The notes beneath the pieces are model-generated. The model did no database searches. It saw only the letters and a program-made list of their open reading frames with translations, and was not told where the DNA came from. A program made the position numbers and the translations under genes. Positions 1 to 12,632 of a DNA stretch of 64,000 nucleotides are shown piece by piece (the stretch's first letter is position 1; every line of letters begins with the position of its first letter). This DNA is from Varroa destructor (lineage: Eukaryota > Arthropoda > Arachnida > Mesostigmata > Varroidae). The stretch covers positions 39,717,126-39,781,125 of the forward strand of contig NW_019211457.1 in assembly GCF_002443255.2 (NCBI RefSeq). The letters are read 5' to 3'.

Positions 1-65
1 CCAAGCCCACTGAGCGAACGTCGTTATAAGATGGTACACCAGCGAGAATCCAGAGCGACTGCTAG

Positions 66-106
66 ATGAACTGCGAAAACCCGACAGGAAAGGAGCCAAG
101 TACGAG
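66..106 (+). CDS. Candidate first coding exon (13 codons)
   Basis: An ATG at 66 opens 13 codons plus two bases and runs into a good donor (GAG then GTAAGAGT at 107). The surrounding kilobase is GC-richer than the rest of the first 10 kb, as promoter or first-exon regions often are. No downstream exon was identified, so product and gene are unknown. The call rests on one splice site and one ATG and may be chance. Confidence 0.15.
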
Positions 107-910
107 GTAAGAGTGAACTGTGTGTGAGGACCACGAGAGTCGAGACTCCGCCGGCACGGTGACTCGCTCGATGGCTCCTGGATGCTGCAAGGCATCACTC
201 GGCATTCTTCCGCCGGCGAAACCTACCTTCGCTACGGCAAACAGCCTCCAAGAGGGCTTCTGACCGACTGCCCAGCCGCTAGTCAGCCAGCCGCTAACCA
301 AGAGCAGCTAAACTAAGCGAGCGGACGGTGGTGCATTTGCTGTCGGCCCTTCTATCCCGCCTCCGCGGAAACGTCACGGGATAATAAAAGCCGAGATACG
401 ACAAAAGTCGACGGCATCCCATCATCGTCTTAACTGCTATCATCAACCATTATTCGACGCCGGTCTAAACAGTTCTTTTCGCTTCACCCCCAAGGAGCTG
501 AATCGCTGTGAAGCAGGCATTGGCTGACGGCTGCGGCAAAAACTGTCCCCTAGAAAAGGGAGGCTGGATAGCGAAGCCCTTAACCTGTAAACCTTGCTAA
601 TTAGTTTGTTTCACACGCCGCTCGCTTTCATCCAACTGTTCATTGCCACCAGCGGCGGCTGGCTGCTTTTCTCTGCCGTCGTTGTCAAGGGAGGTTCATC
701 GATAGAATTTGGAAATTCTCATCATCGTAGCGCCGATACCGACCACCATCCGGACGTCATCGCCACCCTAAGCGGTAACAGACCGAAAGAGATTTTGATA
801 GACATGATGAAGGGGGTTGGACCGCGGCACAGAAGAGGATCATCTATGGCGACAACCATAGTAATGGTCCATTTGGCAGCCCGTTAACACGTTGGGCTAG
901 CAAGCGGAGA

Positions 911-963
911 AGTCCGCTCGCCTGTATCAGAGAGACGGCGAACGAGCGACAAGCGAGCGGACT
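911..963. repeat. 11-bp perfect inverted repeat with 31-base loop
   Basis: AGTCCGCTCGC at 911-921 is exactly complementary to GCGAGCGGACT at 953-963. It lies in the GC-rich first kilobase. It could form a stem in RNA, but no function can be assigned. Confidence 0.6.
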
Positions 964-1174
964 CGATATTCGACGTCTGACTAGGTCTCATTAGTCATTT
1001 GAATTATTGTCATTGACCTCCAATTCTACGCTAGCGAGCGGGCAGCTCTAGCAGTGGATGGAATTCGTAGAATCTAGTTTGGCACGCTAGCACAGGAAAT
1101 GGCACCATCTAAAACGAGGATGGAACTGGTAGCCTGAGGTCGCACGCGGTTATAGATAACTTTCGAATTCAACG

Positions 1175-1205
1175 AAAAACCCGCTAAACTTAGCGGGGCT
1201 TTTTT
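1175..1205. repeat. Hairpin with A-tract and T-tract, shaped like an intrinsic terminator
   Basis: CCCGCTAA (1180-1187) and TTAGCGGG (1190-1197) form a perfect 8-bp stem around a two-base spacer. The stem is preceded by five A and followed by GC and six T. The shape is that of a bidirectional bacterial Rho-independent terminator. Nothing else nearby looks bacterial, so this may be chance or a remnant. Confidence 0.5.
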
Positions 1206-2003
1206 AAGCGCTATTTTGTCTCACCACGTTTGGACATGTGCTCCCCGGAACCCCGAAGTCAAACACTTAGCCAGGCAAGCTAATTAACGAAGCCATCGCA
1301 TATAACGCAACGATTAATAAAAGCGAAGAAGATTAGACATATATACATAACATACATCATACATATATATATATATATTATTTTGCGCTTAAGTCGGAGC
1401 AACTTTGGCGGCTTGTTTGTTCATCTGCTACGCCTAGTTCTAAAAAAAAAGTCAGTTCTTTTTAGAACACCAAAGCACCGTTTCTGTACTGTTTCTAAAA
1501 TTTGACCAAAGATAAGGTATAATCCAACCAAAACGTTGAAAACTTCGAAATCGCTGGTCTACGTTATAGCCAATTGTCACGAGGCTCCTGAAAGATTTCC
1601 ATGATCCTCAATAGGGTTTCGATTTAAAGAGCTTAAACATTTATTAGGAAAGCTCAAAAAACCATTTTTGATATACTCGGATTTCCTATACAGGAGGAGA
1701 ATATCAATTATTAATAAATAGATAATTACAGCAGTCAGCCTTTTGTAGCTTTCTAGTGCCAGTATTCACTCCTTGTATTCTTGGCGGTACTGGCGTGCTA
1801 TTAGGCCACAATTTCATTCCGATAAATTTTCTTGTATATAGCTTATTTGAGTGACACCTTAGTAAATTCACACCTATCAATATAACTTACTACGAAAAAG
1901 TTATTATATCTGCTAGGACTAACGCTTCTAGAACTAGGTTGAAATATAATCCCAGAAATAAAACTTAAGAAAATTCATTTCGACGTGTCACTACTGTATA
2001 TAT

Positions 2004-2021
2004 ACACACACACACACACAC
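2004..2021. repeat. AC dinucleotide microsatellite
   Basis: About nine AC units directly follow a short TATATA run. Confidence 0.9.
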
Positions 2022-3954
2022 CAATTTATACACAATACAATATCCAATTTATATAAGAATATCACAAGTTTTATGACCGAATTTTCGTAAAAAGAAGTTC
2101 TGAAAGTTGTGAAACGCTATAACTTTCCAATATGTTGCGCAGCTCGGTATACAGTTAAGATGCGAAGTGGCAAAAACAAAAGCGACTCTATTTTATGGGG
2201 CGCTAGAATTCGAGACGACTGTTAGTGAGACATTTTAGCGTTGCATTTAGGTACAAAAATACAAATAAAGTTTGATATATTATATTGCTTTGAAATCGGG
2301 GCGAGGGTGGCGAGGTGGTGTTCTAGATATTGCTTTTGAACTGTGAAAACGACAGTTGTCAACTGCTAATGATTTTTTTAACGTATCTGCTAACGTATTG
2401 TTGTATGACGGCCTTGAAATCACGACACGGTACAATAACTTAGTTAAAACCCTAAATTGTGAACCGCACAAAACTAATCTTAATTTTTATAGTATCTAGT
2501 GATTGTATGTACGCTAACACTAGATCTAAAATGATAAGTTAAATAAATACGATAAAATGAAAAGGTGTTTATATATCGCTTGCTGTGCCAATTCGGTTAA
2601 CTTCATCATAATAATTTGTCAGTTTAGTAATTAAGCGTACAGAACTGCACGGATTTTTATTCCTATAAAAAGGCTCGAACATGTAACAGTTTCTGGTGGC
2701 TTATTTATGGCGGAATCACAAGGCCAAGACGCTGATTGAAGTCAACCAACTGGGCAACAATTACGAGACACGAAAACACCTACCTACTATCACCTAGTTA
2801 CTTTGTGTATTGCTGGCCGTTGTCCCCCCCCCATAAATAAAAAAATAATTCTCTCGTTACCTCTATCGATACAGCTTGGATTGTTTTATGGTAGATATCT
2901 TCGTAGCCAAACTGAGCGGCCTGTTTATGTGAATTCAGGCTATGCAACATGTCGACTGGCCTATTCCACTAAACAATGAGTTATTCGTCGAAAACTGACA
3001 AGATCGATGGTTTTGTTAGCAAAGAGGACGTCATCATCAAACAGTAGAATAGCGGATCTCAGCGTGGACAGTACCGATGCGTTAACGCGCGCTTTCCTTT
3101 TACTACGCCCTTTCTCGCCACCTTTCAAGATCAAGGCAATGTACTATCAGCCAGCCTTTACCCCGGCTTGCCAGGTTCATCATTCGTTTTATGTGAGAAT
3201 AATTCCAACAATCGTAAACACTACGAGTGGCCTATTACGGCATCGAAAATAGCAATCGGAGAAGTAAAAATGTATGATAATCTACGGAATTCACTTTTGC
3301 TGTTGTGGCCATCGTAGCTGCCACTAGAGGTTCGTTAGCGTGTTGGCATTTTTGGGCAACAGTCAACACTGCGTGAATTGCTATGAGTGATAGCATCACG
3401 TCCTGGCGACAAGATGGCCATCAACAGGACGGTCTCTCTTAGGAATGAAAGAGAGGCGGCCATCGACCGAGTTAACACACGTCGTGATTAAGTCATCTAT
3501 GAAGAACATAAACCTCCTTAGGCTGGTCTCACAGCTAACAGCCAATCACTCTGTAGACCGTCCGTACTTTCGAAGATTCATAGATATAACGATTTCATCC
3601 AGTTTTCTATCGGGTAAAGGAAACTATAGAACAATGAACCGATGCGCAATGTCAGTAAACGGTCTAGAAACCTTTGAAAACACCCCATAATGCATAATTA
3701 CTTTCAAGAAATACAATGGAGATAAATATCTATAATAATATATAATTAATATATATTTCTGAGCGTATCTGCTGTATTTTAATAGATTAAAATACTTGTT
3801 AAAATAATTGTGCTTTTTACTTAAGAAAACAGTACATATTGCCTTATACTGTTTATGTGCTTTATATAATTATTCTGCTAAAAACATCAGTACATAAAGA
3901 CAAAGCAGTCTTTTTTTTTAATTTTATCCTGCATGTAACGGATTAAAGTAATTC

Positions 3955-4025
3955 GATCGCTGATGAGGCTCAGGCCTGCAATTTTTCCTGTTCCAACCAA
4001 ACGCTTAGCCGTCTAGGCCACTGAG
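3955..4025 (-). repeat. tRNA-like SINE fragment (second type)
   Basis: On the minus strand TGGCCTAGACGGCTAAGCG resembles an RNA polymerase III A box, and GCGATCGAATTAC about 50 bases further on resembles a B box. The spacing is tRNA-like, but no cloverleaf can be drawn with confidence. A decayed tRNA-derived SINE is the likely explanation. It differs from the copies at 5634 and 41165. Confidence 0.4.
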
Positions 4026-5633
4026 TTATTATTCGAATACAGTTCATCCCTATTTGTTTCTAGCACTCTCCTATATCTTTTTGACTACAACGTACCTATC
4101 CTGTTTTAAATTAGACTTTAATGATCATCTGTACGAGAAACTATAAGGTTATTTAAGCTGTTAAACCTTCTAATTTCCTATAACGATACGTACCTGCATA
4201 CCAACGTACCACAACACTGCTTTACCTGGCATGTATTTATATTTATTATCGAACGCTCCTCTCTTGCAAATCATAATATTATGTTAAAGATTTGCCACGA
4301 AACAGTCACGATGGCATTGAGTCATCGATAGTCATTTTGCTGTGAATTTGAATATAGTTTTGATGATTATTTATATAACTTCTACTTAATTACTTACTTA
4401 ACGATCTTGTACATTCGAGCAGGAATTTCCTTGAATCATTTAGTTCAAAAGTTTTACCAGCGATCTGTCTCAACTTCGATCAGTGCTTGTACAAAACAAG
4501 CTTCGAAGCCTGGGAAACTGGGTTGGGCAGCATCGCCTAGCAGAAATATCACTAAAATTTGTGGCCTATTTTCGGCACTCAATGTATCAACGGTAGCTGC
4601 CGCTTGTCTTTGCTATCTGGACATTCTGTTCATATCACGTATCTGGTTCAACAAACGTCTACTTGGACACAATCACAAATTTCGAGTAATTAAGCAGATC
4701 AATATTGACAATACTTGGTTACCAGGCTTCCACGATGCCTAATAATCGTACCTAATTAAAATTGTGATCATAATAGAAGTATAAAAATACAGAAATAGCA
4801 GAAATCATGGTAATCATCATAGGCAATACTAACAGTGATCGCTGTTAATCAAACACAAATACAATGTACAGTCGAGTCATACACAACCATTAGATGCTAG
4901 ACCTCTGTTATTATATTATATTAATAGGTAGACCCTTACGGACCTAACATATTGCTTTGTCAAGACCCTTTACCGAAGGTATTGAGTTGTCGCGAAGACA
5001 CAATTATATATGACAGTAAATATAATTGTTCCATTAACATACGAATGGCCCATTTAGCTACCAATCAGGCCAAGAGCAAGCCTTTAACGAAAACAAGGTT
5101 ATTTCCGGGGTTCTTAGATAGAAGTCTTATATTAATGTGCACTCTCCATTGATCATCCCTGCTTGGTTGGAAACAAAAGTTGTTGCCTGTGGCGTCATCA
5201 AGTCGTTATTACGACGCTGAGCGCAGCTTGTGCGACTTTTGACTAAGCACAAAAAGCGAAACAGGCCGTCCGAACGACCGCTGGATGTCTTCACTTGTTT
5301 TTATTGTCACCCTGAAAGCCTGTAATAGCGTGCTCTTGTATGTACAGGGTTATCAAATTAAATGATACGATTATATTCCTGCTGCTTCCTTACCACAAGA
5401 CGCATGACGCGCAAGGCTCATTTGAACATCACAGTAAGCTCGCCACGGTAGCTGCAGGGGCGAAAATCTACGAACATGTACTCGGAATGACTAATGAAGA
5501 TTCTTAGATGAGTGTACGGCTTATGATTTCTTCTATGTCTATAACTGTGTTCAGCGTAGTTCTGTGTGCACTTACAAATGAAGAGCCCACCGCTACTATA
5601 ACGCCTCTGACGGAGAGACAGGCTTAACATAGG
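4026..5633. other. Intergenic, AT-rich
   Basis: No convincing gene is seen. A 111-codon plus-strand frame at 4407-4742 starts with TTG and has no recognisable domain. Confidence 0.5.
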
Positions 5634-5740
5634 CCCCTGTGATAGCTTAGGTGGGTGACGTATTTGCCTGCTAATCTTAGAGACAAGCTATAATCTAGGT
5701 TTGAATCCGGGCACAAACACGTTTCTCGATGGAAGCCAAC
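5634..5740 (+). repeat. tRNA-derived SINE-like repeat, copy 1
   Basis: An A-box-like TAGCTTAGGTGGGTGACG is followed about 50 bases later by a B-box-like GGTTTGAATCCGGGC. The region aligns along about 90 bases with 41165-41275, including TGGGTGACGTATT, CTGCTAATCT and the CACGT/CACAT tail. Two dispersed copies with internal pol III boxes are typical of a tRNA-derived SINE. The substitutions and gaps between copies mean they are not recent. Confidence 0.7.
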
Positions 5741-7075
5741 TGTCTGATAAAATAACCTAACGGAGGTACCGAACATACGACTTGAAGCATAGGGGCTTGA
5801 AATATGCAGCCTACATGCCTACCCGCAGGCCTGCTCCTGCCTCGGCGTCACCGGCTCTGTCGTATCATTGACCCTGTCGACACTGAGACAAATGACAAGT
5901 GCATCTAACTGACAGATACGAGCACTGTTTGGAGCTTCCGGTGACGTTGCACGGCGCATCGTTCGTGGCGTAACGCGTCAACCTCCTTTATGACAGTTGG
6001 ATTGATCTGAGTTCCATCGGCCATGCTAGCTGGATGATTACGTAGTTCGCTTTGGCTGTATTCTGTTATTCTCGACGTTCGACTGTCGTCTGTTAATCTG
6101 TGAGGGTGTTTATGTATGCATGTCCGTATATCTATAGAGTTTGTGGTTTTCGGCATATGTAACCATTTATCTGTAGGAATGTGCGTCGTCTGTTGCTTTG
6201 AGTACTACGTAGATAAACGATGCGTCTCGTGTGCGTGATCATGATTGGCAACGTATAGTGTATGGCTGTTTTTTTTTTTGACTTTTTGGATACAGAACAA
6301 CGGTGCCGGCGCTTACAGGAACCATTGGGAAAGAGTATGGGATCATCTAGGGCTGCATAACTACCGAATCAATTAAGTCGACTAGAGGAGTTATGGAGTT
6401 ACCATGGGGGTCCCCGTCGAAATGGGGCGGGAGACCACAGTAAGCTAGCGCACAGGACCAAGGCATGCCAGGTCATTGCAGCCTGCGGTTCAAAGCAGAC
6501 AGACAATGAATTATGAATAGAGCACTGGAAAAACCTGTAGCTGGGAAAAGCCCGACGTTTAGATGGCGAACGGGAAAGAGTGGAACGGACTGCACCTCGA
6601 AGAAACTTGGATCGCTTCAGGACGCTGTACAAGACGTGGCGGAAAAATGCACGCCTGGCCAAGATGAGACTGGACAAGACATTCGATACAATGTGAAAGG
6701 TTACTGGGTATCAGGAGAGCTTGTTGGAGCAAAGATGAGATCAAGCCTCAATAAGATGAATTTGCGTCCGGATTGCAATTATTGTTATAAGGCTGGGCTT
6801 CACGACCTGCGAATACTACAGCGATCGGTAACAGCTCAGCCTCGAAACAATACACTATCCGTCAGGATCGGATGATACAAAGTAAAGAACGCATCTTGGC
6901 TGAAGCAACTACGAAAAAAGGATAGCTCAGTACGTCCATTAATAGTATTGTAAAAAAAGTTCCTGTGTTTTTAGGAGGGCTATTGACGAATAGGAAAGTG
7001 GTAAGGCTGCCGAGTATCATGGCCATTACTTCTAAGACAGGGTTTCAATAATATGTGGATTAAATAAACACACGC

Positions 7076-7078
<3 letters not shown>

Positions 7079-7131
<53 letters not shown>

Positions 7132-7139
7132 GTATATAT
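7079..7139. repeat. TA dinucleotide microsatellite
   Basis: About 23 uninterrupted AT units are followed by an imperfect TATATATGTATATATT tail. Confidence 0.95.
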
Positions 7140-10100
7140 TGTGTGTTTTAATTGAGAGAGACGTATTTTTTTCTAGTTTTATTTGTCCCATATACTCGCG
7201 TTTTAGACATCAGTGAATATATAAGTTAATAACTGAGCATCGAAATGGATATATAATAGAGTATTGTCTCCTCTCCTTTTTGTACCGTCTATTAGGTATA
7301 CGATTATATTTCAAAACATATCAACCGGCGACAAAATATCGATAAGCAGGACGTGTGACAAATGCTTGCAAATTTCGATCGTTTTGACCATAATAATTCA
7401 TTTGAAATTATTCCTCGTCCACTGCTCTGTAATCTCACCAACAATTTACTTGTACGGAAACAAAAACTTGTAGTAAAAAGCCTCTTACCCCGTACATTGT
7501 ACAATGTACATAATTGATTGTCAAAAAAAAATAAAAGTCAACATATCCAGGAAGCACGTAAAGCGAGCAATGTCCTAATCAGGCAAAGCATCGTTTGTGA
7601 AGGTCACGAGAGTGCTCTATGATTCTTCGATTGAATCTATTACAGCTCTTAACCCTTCGACGAGAACTACAATTCGGGTGACGACTTGCATCAAACAACG
7701 GTCGGTCTACCTGAAACAGTATTATGCACCCGCATGAGCCTATCTCAAAGTACACACAATACGCCCCTTTCAATAAAAGTAACAAATAATACACAACTTT
7801 CATACGAGATGCATAGCCAGTGCGTGTCAGCGTTGACTGTTGGCGCTCCTGACAATACATTTGAATGGTGTTTTCTGAAAAATTTGTCTCATTTATTTTT
7901 TTCTTATATTATACTTGGCAGTGGGTAGCAATTTGTGAAATCAACGACACAGCAATCGGATGTTCTTGTGGCCCCTTCATGAGCTCTAATCTCGGTGTAA
8001 CAAGATCGCAGCGTTCGCTGACCATTGCGCACAGAGGAGTCCAAGTCTGTAGCTAATCACGTCCGATTTACATCTACTAGGACGCAGTGACATGTCGACG
8101 CCAGAGAGACGCCTCACACAAACAGTAAATAGAGAGTTAAGATTATCAATCAGTAAGAGAAAAACCAACAGCGTTAGATGTAAAAACAGATCTACGAGAG
8201 ACGACAACATTCGTCGCTTTAGCCCGTACTCATGGAAGAATAACCAAACATGCGAACAGATGATATTTCTAATATTGTCATTTGTGAAAATCATGTTATG
8301 ACAGGAGAACAATTAGGTACCTGTACGTAAAAAGCTTCTTTTATCACTGCTTTTGAACGTCTTATAATTTTGGCACACTGCTACATTTCTACTAGTTGTA
8401 CATAAAAAGCAGGTTTGATACATGTTGCTTGCAAAAGCTCGCAGCGCCCAATATTAATTAGAATAACACCAATCCGAATGTTACTTTTAACTTCAGGACG
8501 ATGTGACAGCTCCTCTGTGCTTATGACCTATGTGAGATATGGAGAAATTTTTGAAGTTTCGAGCGGTGCTAACGAGGGAACATTCTCCCAGAACAGACCC
8601 CAAAAATATGCTTTCTTACGATGTTTTGTCAACTATAGTCATACGTTATAATAACATAAAAGGAGTAATAAATACTTGGCTGGGTTCGCGCCCCTTTTGA
8701 ACGAAATATCATAACATAGAATGCGAAGTATAATATAATAAGAATTAGTATAATCTTAGTATAGTATAGTCAAAATAGTAATAACAATAATAGTAGATAT
8801 TAAAGCTATTTTTGCAGCTAGCTGGATGTTGCAGAGCGCAACCGTGTCGATTTTACCCCGCAAAATTAATCCACTAGCGCCATGAATGTGTAAAGGGCTT
8901 TCGGTGCGTCTACGTGAGTTACACGGGATGCTGCCGAAGAGAGAGGGTCTTTCAACTATGGGTCTCTGTTACTTTTACCGAAAAGGAAAGCCATTTAGTC
9001 ACCTACTCGTTACTTGTTCGTCTCATGTCGGAGAACACTCGTGTCGCTATTTTGCACAGGTTTTGCCATCGCCTAGAGAACATCCAATGGCCAATCCCTG
9101 TAGTTCAATATTTGCATTTTGTTTTGCGTCCAAAACTCCAAATGTTCCATACATATGACTTTGAGAACTCTGCGAACGCCGGCATCCGCGTCTATCTGAA
9201 CCCAAACTGGTGGCAAATCTGGAGCCTCGAGTTACGCTGCCGGCCACGGTTACGGCCCGAGAAGCGATGCTAGAGGAAGGGTGGCCAACTATCGGAAAGC
9301 ACAATGCCTTCACGTCGGAAGGAACAAAATTTAACTCATGTAGTTCAGCGTATCGTAATGTATAGCGCCATTTGCATGCGTTGTGGCGAAATGGCGGATT
9401 GCCTGGTGGTAATATACGGTGGCCGAAATCATCGAACATAATGCTAAAAGGTCTGATACGTAACCGAGGGCACAATCGAACAAGTCAGTTAAAGGAACGG
9501 GCTCGTTTTTAGAGTCATCGATAAAACAGGACATCAGAGAGTGTGTTGTCAGATCTGGTACTATTTGTGGTGTTTACTCAGTGTTTTTGTTTGCTGAAAC
9601 ATAGATTTTATTAGAGCTGTGTTACGTCACGTAGTATAATTGCTAAACATACTAATGCTTGCCTTGCAAACAAGCCTCCAGAGCATTGTCCCGTTATAGC
9701 TCATAGCGGTTCGGACAACAGGAACGAACAAATTTCAATGAGTGGAAGATTCAAAGTACGATCATTAGTTCGATTCTGTGTTTTGTATACCAAAGGAATA
9801 AAGAAAAAAAAAAAAAAACAAAAGAAAAGGGAATATAGCGGATACGAAGCTTATTGGCAAACCAGATTGACGCTTATAAGGTAGGACCTTATAAGGTATG
9901 AAAGAGCATATTGCCATTACTAATGAACAAATGTAAATTGTCCTAAATAACATTTATAATTTAGTAGTAATGGAGGTACGCCAAGTTAGCAGCGCGTACG
10001 TATAACATGGGTATATGATCTTTCAGCACACAATTATATTCCAAGTCAACCTGAATCAGTAACACTGAAATACACGTATACGGTGGTCGCTGGTCGTCAA

Positions 10101-10723
10101 TTTCACTGAACAAATCAGAAACGTAACAGACCGATATCCTCCTGAGAATATTTAGAATGAACAAATGTAAATGATGCCGTGTAAATCTAATGTCGTTTCA
10201 TCATTGTGTATTGAGTGAAATGCGGCATCGTGATATTTCCCTTCCGGTTCTATACAAATAACGGATCTACCCTCTGCGAATTTTCTAGCATTTGGAGTTA
10301 TTTGCGCGTCGTATGAATTTGAACAGAGATCGATTAAAGTGATATAGGTTTAGTATCGACGCAGTCTATGCCAATGATACAAACTGATTCACGGGGTATT
10401 CCGCGCTCTCAAAATCAACGAAACATCCTGGAGTTGTTTGATATAGAAAAACCAATTTTTTTTTTTTAGTTAAAATACCCTTAAAAAAATAGTTTACTGT
10501 AGCTGTTCGGTTCGCCTCAGATTCAATTTTCTTCTTAAATTTAGATGTTTCGGCGACCCGTTTTTTCATAATGATCGTTAACTTAACGGATAATAAAAAT
10601 TGCGTTTCCGCGCAAATATGGCAAACAAGAGTTGTAGGTAACGAGACCTAAACAGCCATTCAAATACCTACGCAGTTATCAGATGTGATTAATTTAGGGA
10701 TGGTCCTTGGATAGCCGATTGGC

Positions 10724-10745
10724 GGGCCGGGCCGGGCCGGGCCGG
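10724..10745. repeat. GGGCC pentanucleotide repeat
   Basis: Four GGGCC units occur in otherwise AT-rich DNA, a local G/C extreme. Confidence 0.9.
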
Positions 10746-10900
10746 TTGTTTAAAGATTGTCATGCACTATGCTTCATATGACGTGTAGGATTCGCGGACT
10801 GCCTCGTATAACTAGAGTTAATAATTAAAAACTTAACCTAGATTGACTCTGCTTTGCCTGAATTTGCTGTTAAAAACCTTTATCCAAGAACTTCAATATC

Positions 10901-10923
10901 GCACAGCACAGCACAGCACAGCA
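10901..10923. repeat. GCACA pentanucleotide repeat
   Basis: Four GCACA units end in GCA. Confidence 0.9.
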
Positions 10924-11147
10924 TGGGCTGCTATATGAGTGTATCAGCATACTCTAAACAATTAGTTTCCTCATCTTCATTAAGCGATGTACGAGACAAC
11001 TAAAATATGACTAGAAATGGGCAGAGTAGTTACAGTTACTTCGGTGTGGTTAACTTATCCTAGTTTTAGGAAATGCCTAATTGAGCAGCTGAGATATAGT
11101 GTCTGAAGTACCAAGTTTGTTTTTTGCGGGAACCGCACCCGAAATTC

Positions 11148-11153
11148 TTTATT
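11148..11153 (-). promoter_or_regulatory. Polyadenylation signal of the zinc-finger gene
   Basis: AATAAA on the minus strand lies about 97 bases downstream of the zinc-finger stop codon, a normal 3'-UTR distance. Confidence 0.6.
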
Positions 11154-11249
11154 TTCGAATGCACACTGAAAGAGTATCCAGCGTAGATCGTCTTTGGGGC
11201 AAACCTAGGCCCACGATAAACCGTGCACCGTCTGCGTAGTAAGCGATCT

Positions 11250-12239
11250 TCAATCTTCCTCACTGCAACCTCTCTTCCAATGAGAATTTAGCGAACTTTT
11301 TGACGCATAACGTTTTCCGCAATACTGACATGAGAATGGCCGTTCGCCGGTATGTATTCTTTGATGGTCGTCCCTGTTGTATTTGCTGGAAAAACGTCTC
11401 TTGCAGAAGCTGCACTCGAATAGTGCTCGCTTCGCGGTATCGTGCAAACGCATATGCGTGTTTAAATTGCTTTTCGAACTAAACCGCATCGAACATTGCT
11501 TACATTGGTGGGGTCGCTGGCCAGAGTGGTGAAGCAAATGACGCTCAACATGCTCTTTTCGCGTAAACGCCTTTGAACAAAGTGGACAGGCGTAAGGCCG
11601 TTCACCGGCATGGACTGTCCGTTGGTGGCGGGCGACATGAACTGGATATCGAAATTTTCTACCACAGTCGGGACAATCGTGACGTTTGAGGTTGGGGCAG
11701 CTCTTATCGTCGAGGCCGTCCGAAGCACTCGACTGAGTAGGTCTTTTTAAGCCTACTTCTTGAGCTTCTTGAGCCAACGATTTTTCACATTTCTGCGACT
11801 TGTCGGCGTCGCTGAATGGTTCTACGTTTGTCGCTGACTTTGTTTGGCTAAACTTCGTCCGACGACGATCCACCCAAGAGACTAGCGAGTCCGAAGAGGC
11901 TTCACTATTGTTTCCATCCTCCTCTTGCGACGAAGCAGAAGAAACGTAATATTCAGAACCGCATCCATCGTTTTGATTACTGGAAATTGAACTGTCGGCA
12001 TCAGTGTCTTCGCTCTCAGAAATCACTTCCGTTAAGTGTCTGCCAAAACTTGGCCCCGGTGACGACTGAAAGACGACCACGTGACGTCGACGAGGGCTTC
12101 GCTGGAAGTACAACTGTGTTCTCTCTGTGAGAATTTGCTGTACACTGTTTTTCCTAAGCGGTTTTTGTCCCGGAGGTTCTGTAGCTGCGTCACGCACATC
12201 TAAATTGTAGAGATTATTCAAAGAGTTTTGAATAAACAT
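11250..12239 (-). CDS. C2H2 zinc-finger protein, five fingers, probable transcription factor
   Basis: Residues are numbered from the ATG at 12239 (329 aa). The N-terminal half is acidic and Ser-rich (about 75-120), followed by five fingers at about 189-210, 218-238, 246-266, 276-296 and 304-325. Fingers 1-2 and 4-5 are joined by typical GERP linkers and fingers 2-3 by GQRP, so the array should bind DNA in the nucleus; the target is unknown. The last finger ends H-x4-C, a C2HC variant. The frame is open further upstream to about 12401 but with no ATG, so a spliced 5' extension is possible. A polyadenylation signal follows the stop. The family (KRAB-less, ZAD-less C2H2) is clear; the orthologue is not. 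Confidence 0.85.
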   Translation of the reverse strand: MFIQNSLNNLYNLDVRDAATEPPGQKPLRKNSVQQILTERTQLYFQRSPRRRHVVVFQSSPGPSFGRHLTEVISESEDTDADSSISSNQNDGCGSEYYVSSASSQEEDGNNSEASSDSLVSWVDRRRTKFSQTKSATNVEPFSDADKSQKCEKSLAQEAQEVGLKRPTQSSASDGLDDKSCPNLKRHDCPDCGRKFRYPVHVARHQRTVHAGERPYACPLCSKAFTRKEHVERHLLHHSGQRPHQCKQCSMRFSSKSNLNTHMRLHDTAKRALFECSFCKRRFSSKYNRDDHQRIHTGERPFSCQYCGKRYASKSSLNSHWKRGCSEED

Positions 12240-12401
12240 CGGGATTTTCGATATAAATAGAACTGTTTCATAAAGTAAGCAGTGCTCGGAGAGGTCAAAA
12301 TTGTCGATCCAGATAGCGATATACGAGGGACACTGATGCAGCTGTGTTTTGGGTTCGATTCCGAATTTGTGGCATAATGCAAACAATGCGAAGTATAACA
12401 A

Positions 12402-12594
12402 GTAAATAAAAACGAGGCTTGCTAGTCAAGTTCGAGAACACTTTGAACTGCGTCTGGCGCTTGGGAAAGGGGTATACCCATTTGCTGTGAAATTATCGTT
12501 CCGAATAGAAGCTGCCAGCGTGTGCACAAGACATGAAACGTAAAGTGTCGCGAAATAGTGATACTCTTTCCTATTAGGTACTCGTGTCTATTTG

Positions 12595-12632
<38 letters not shown>

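Larger units (their letters stand above)
107..3960. other. Non-coding stretch, GC-richer in the first kilobase
   Basis: Open frames here are short, mostly lack an ATG and show no recognisable domain. The first kilobase is GC-rich and repeats an AGCGAGCGG-like motif (near 315, 953 and 1034). Beyond about 1.3 kb the DNA is AT-rich, with an AC microsatellite at 2004-2021 and an eight-C run near 2825. A terminator-like hairpin at 1175-1205 is listed separately. Confidence 0.5.
5741..11147. other. Mostly intergenic, no recognisable gene
   Basis: Features include a TA microsatellite (7079-7139), a GGGCC repeat (10724-10745) and a GCACA repeat (10901-10923). A plus-strand frame with a true ATG at 6513-6875 could encode 120 residues, and overlapping frames on both strands cover 8886-9475 in GC-richer DNA. 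None shows a domain, signal peptide or convincing splice sites, so no gene is called. Confidence 0.45.

Noticed and set aside
5634..5720. Functional tRNA gene
   Set aside because: A and B box-like sequences are present, but arms do not pair well and a second diverged copy exists, so a SINE is preferred.
8886..9475. Overlapping frames of 119 to 142 codons on both strands
   Set aside because: No ATG-supported start with domain, no splice sites, and frames open simultaneously on both strands because of base composition.
11300..11728. Open frames overlapping the zinc-finger exon on both strands
   Set aside because: They are shadows of the Cys/His-rich coding frame, with no domain of their own.
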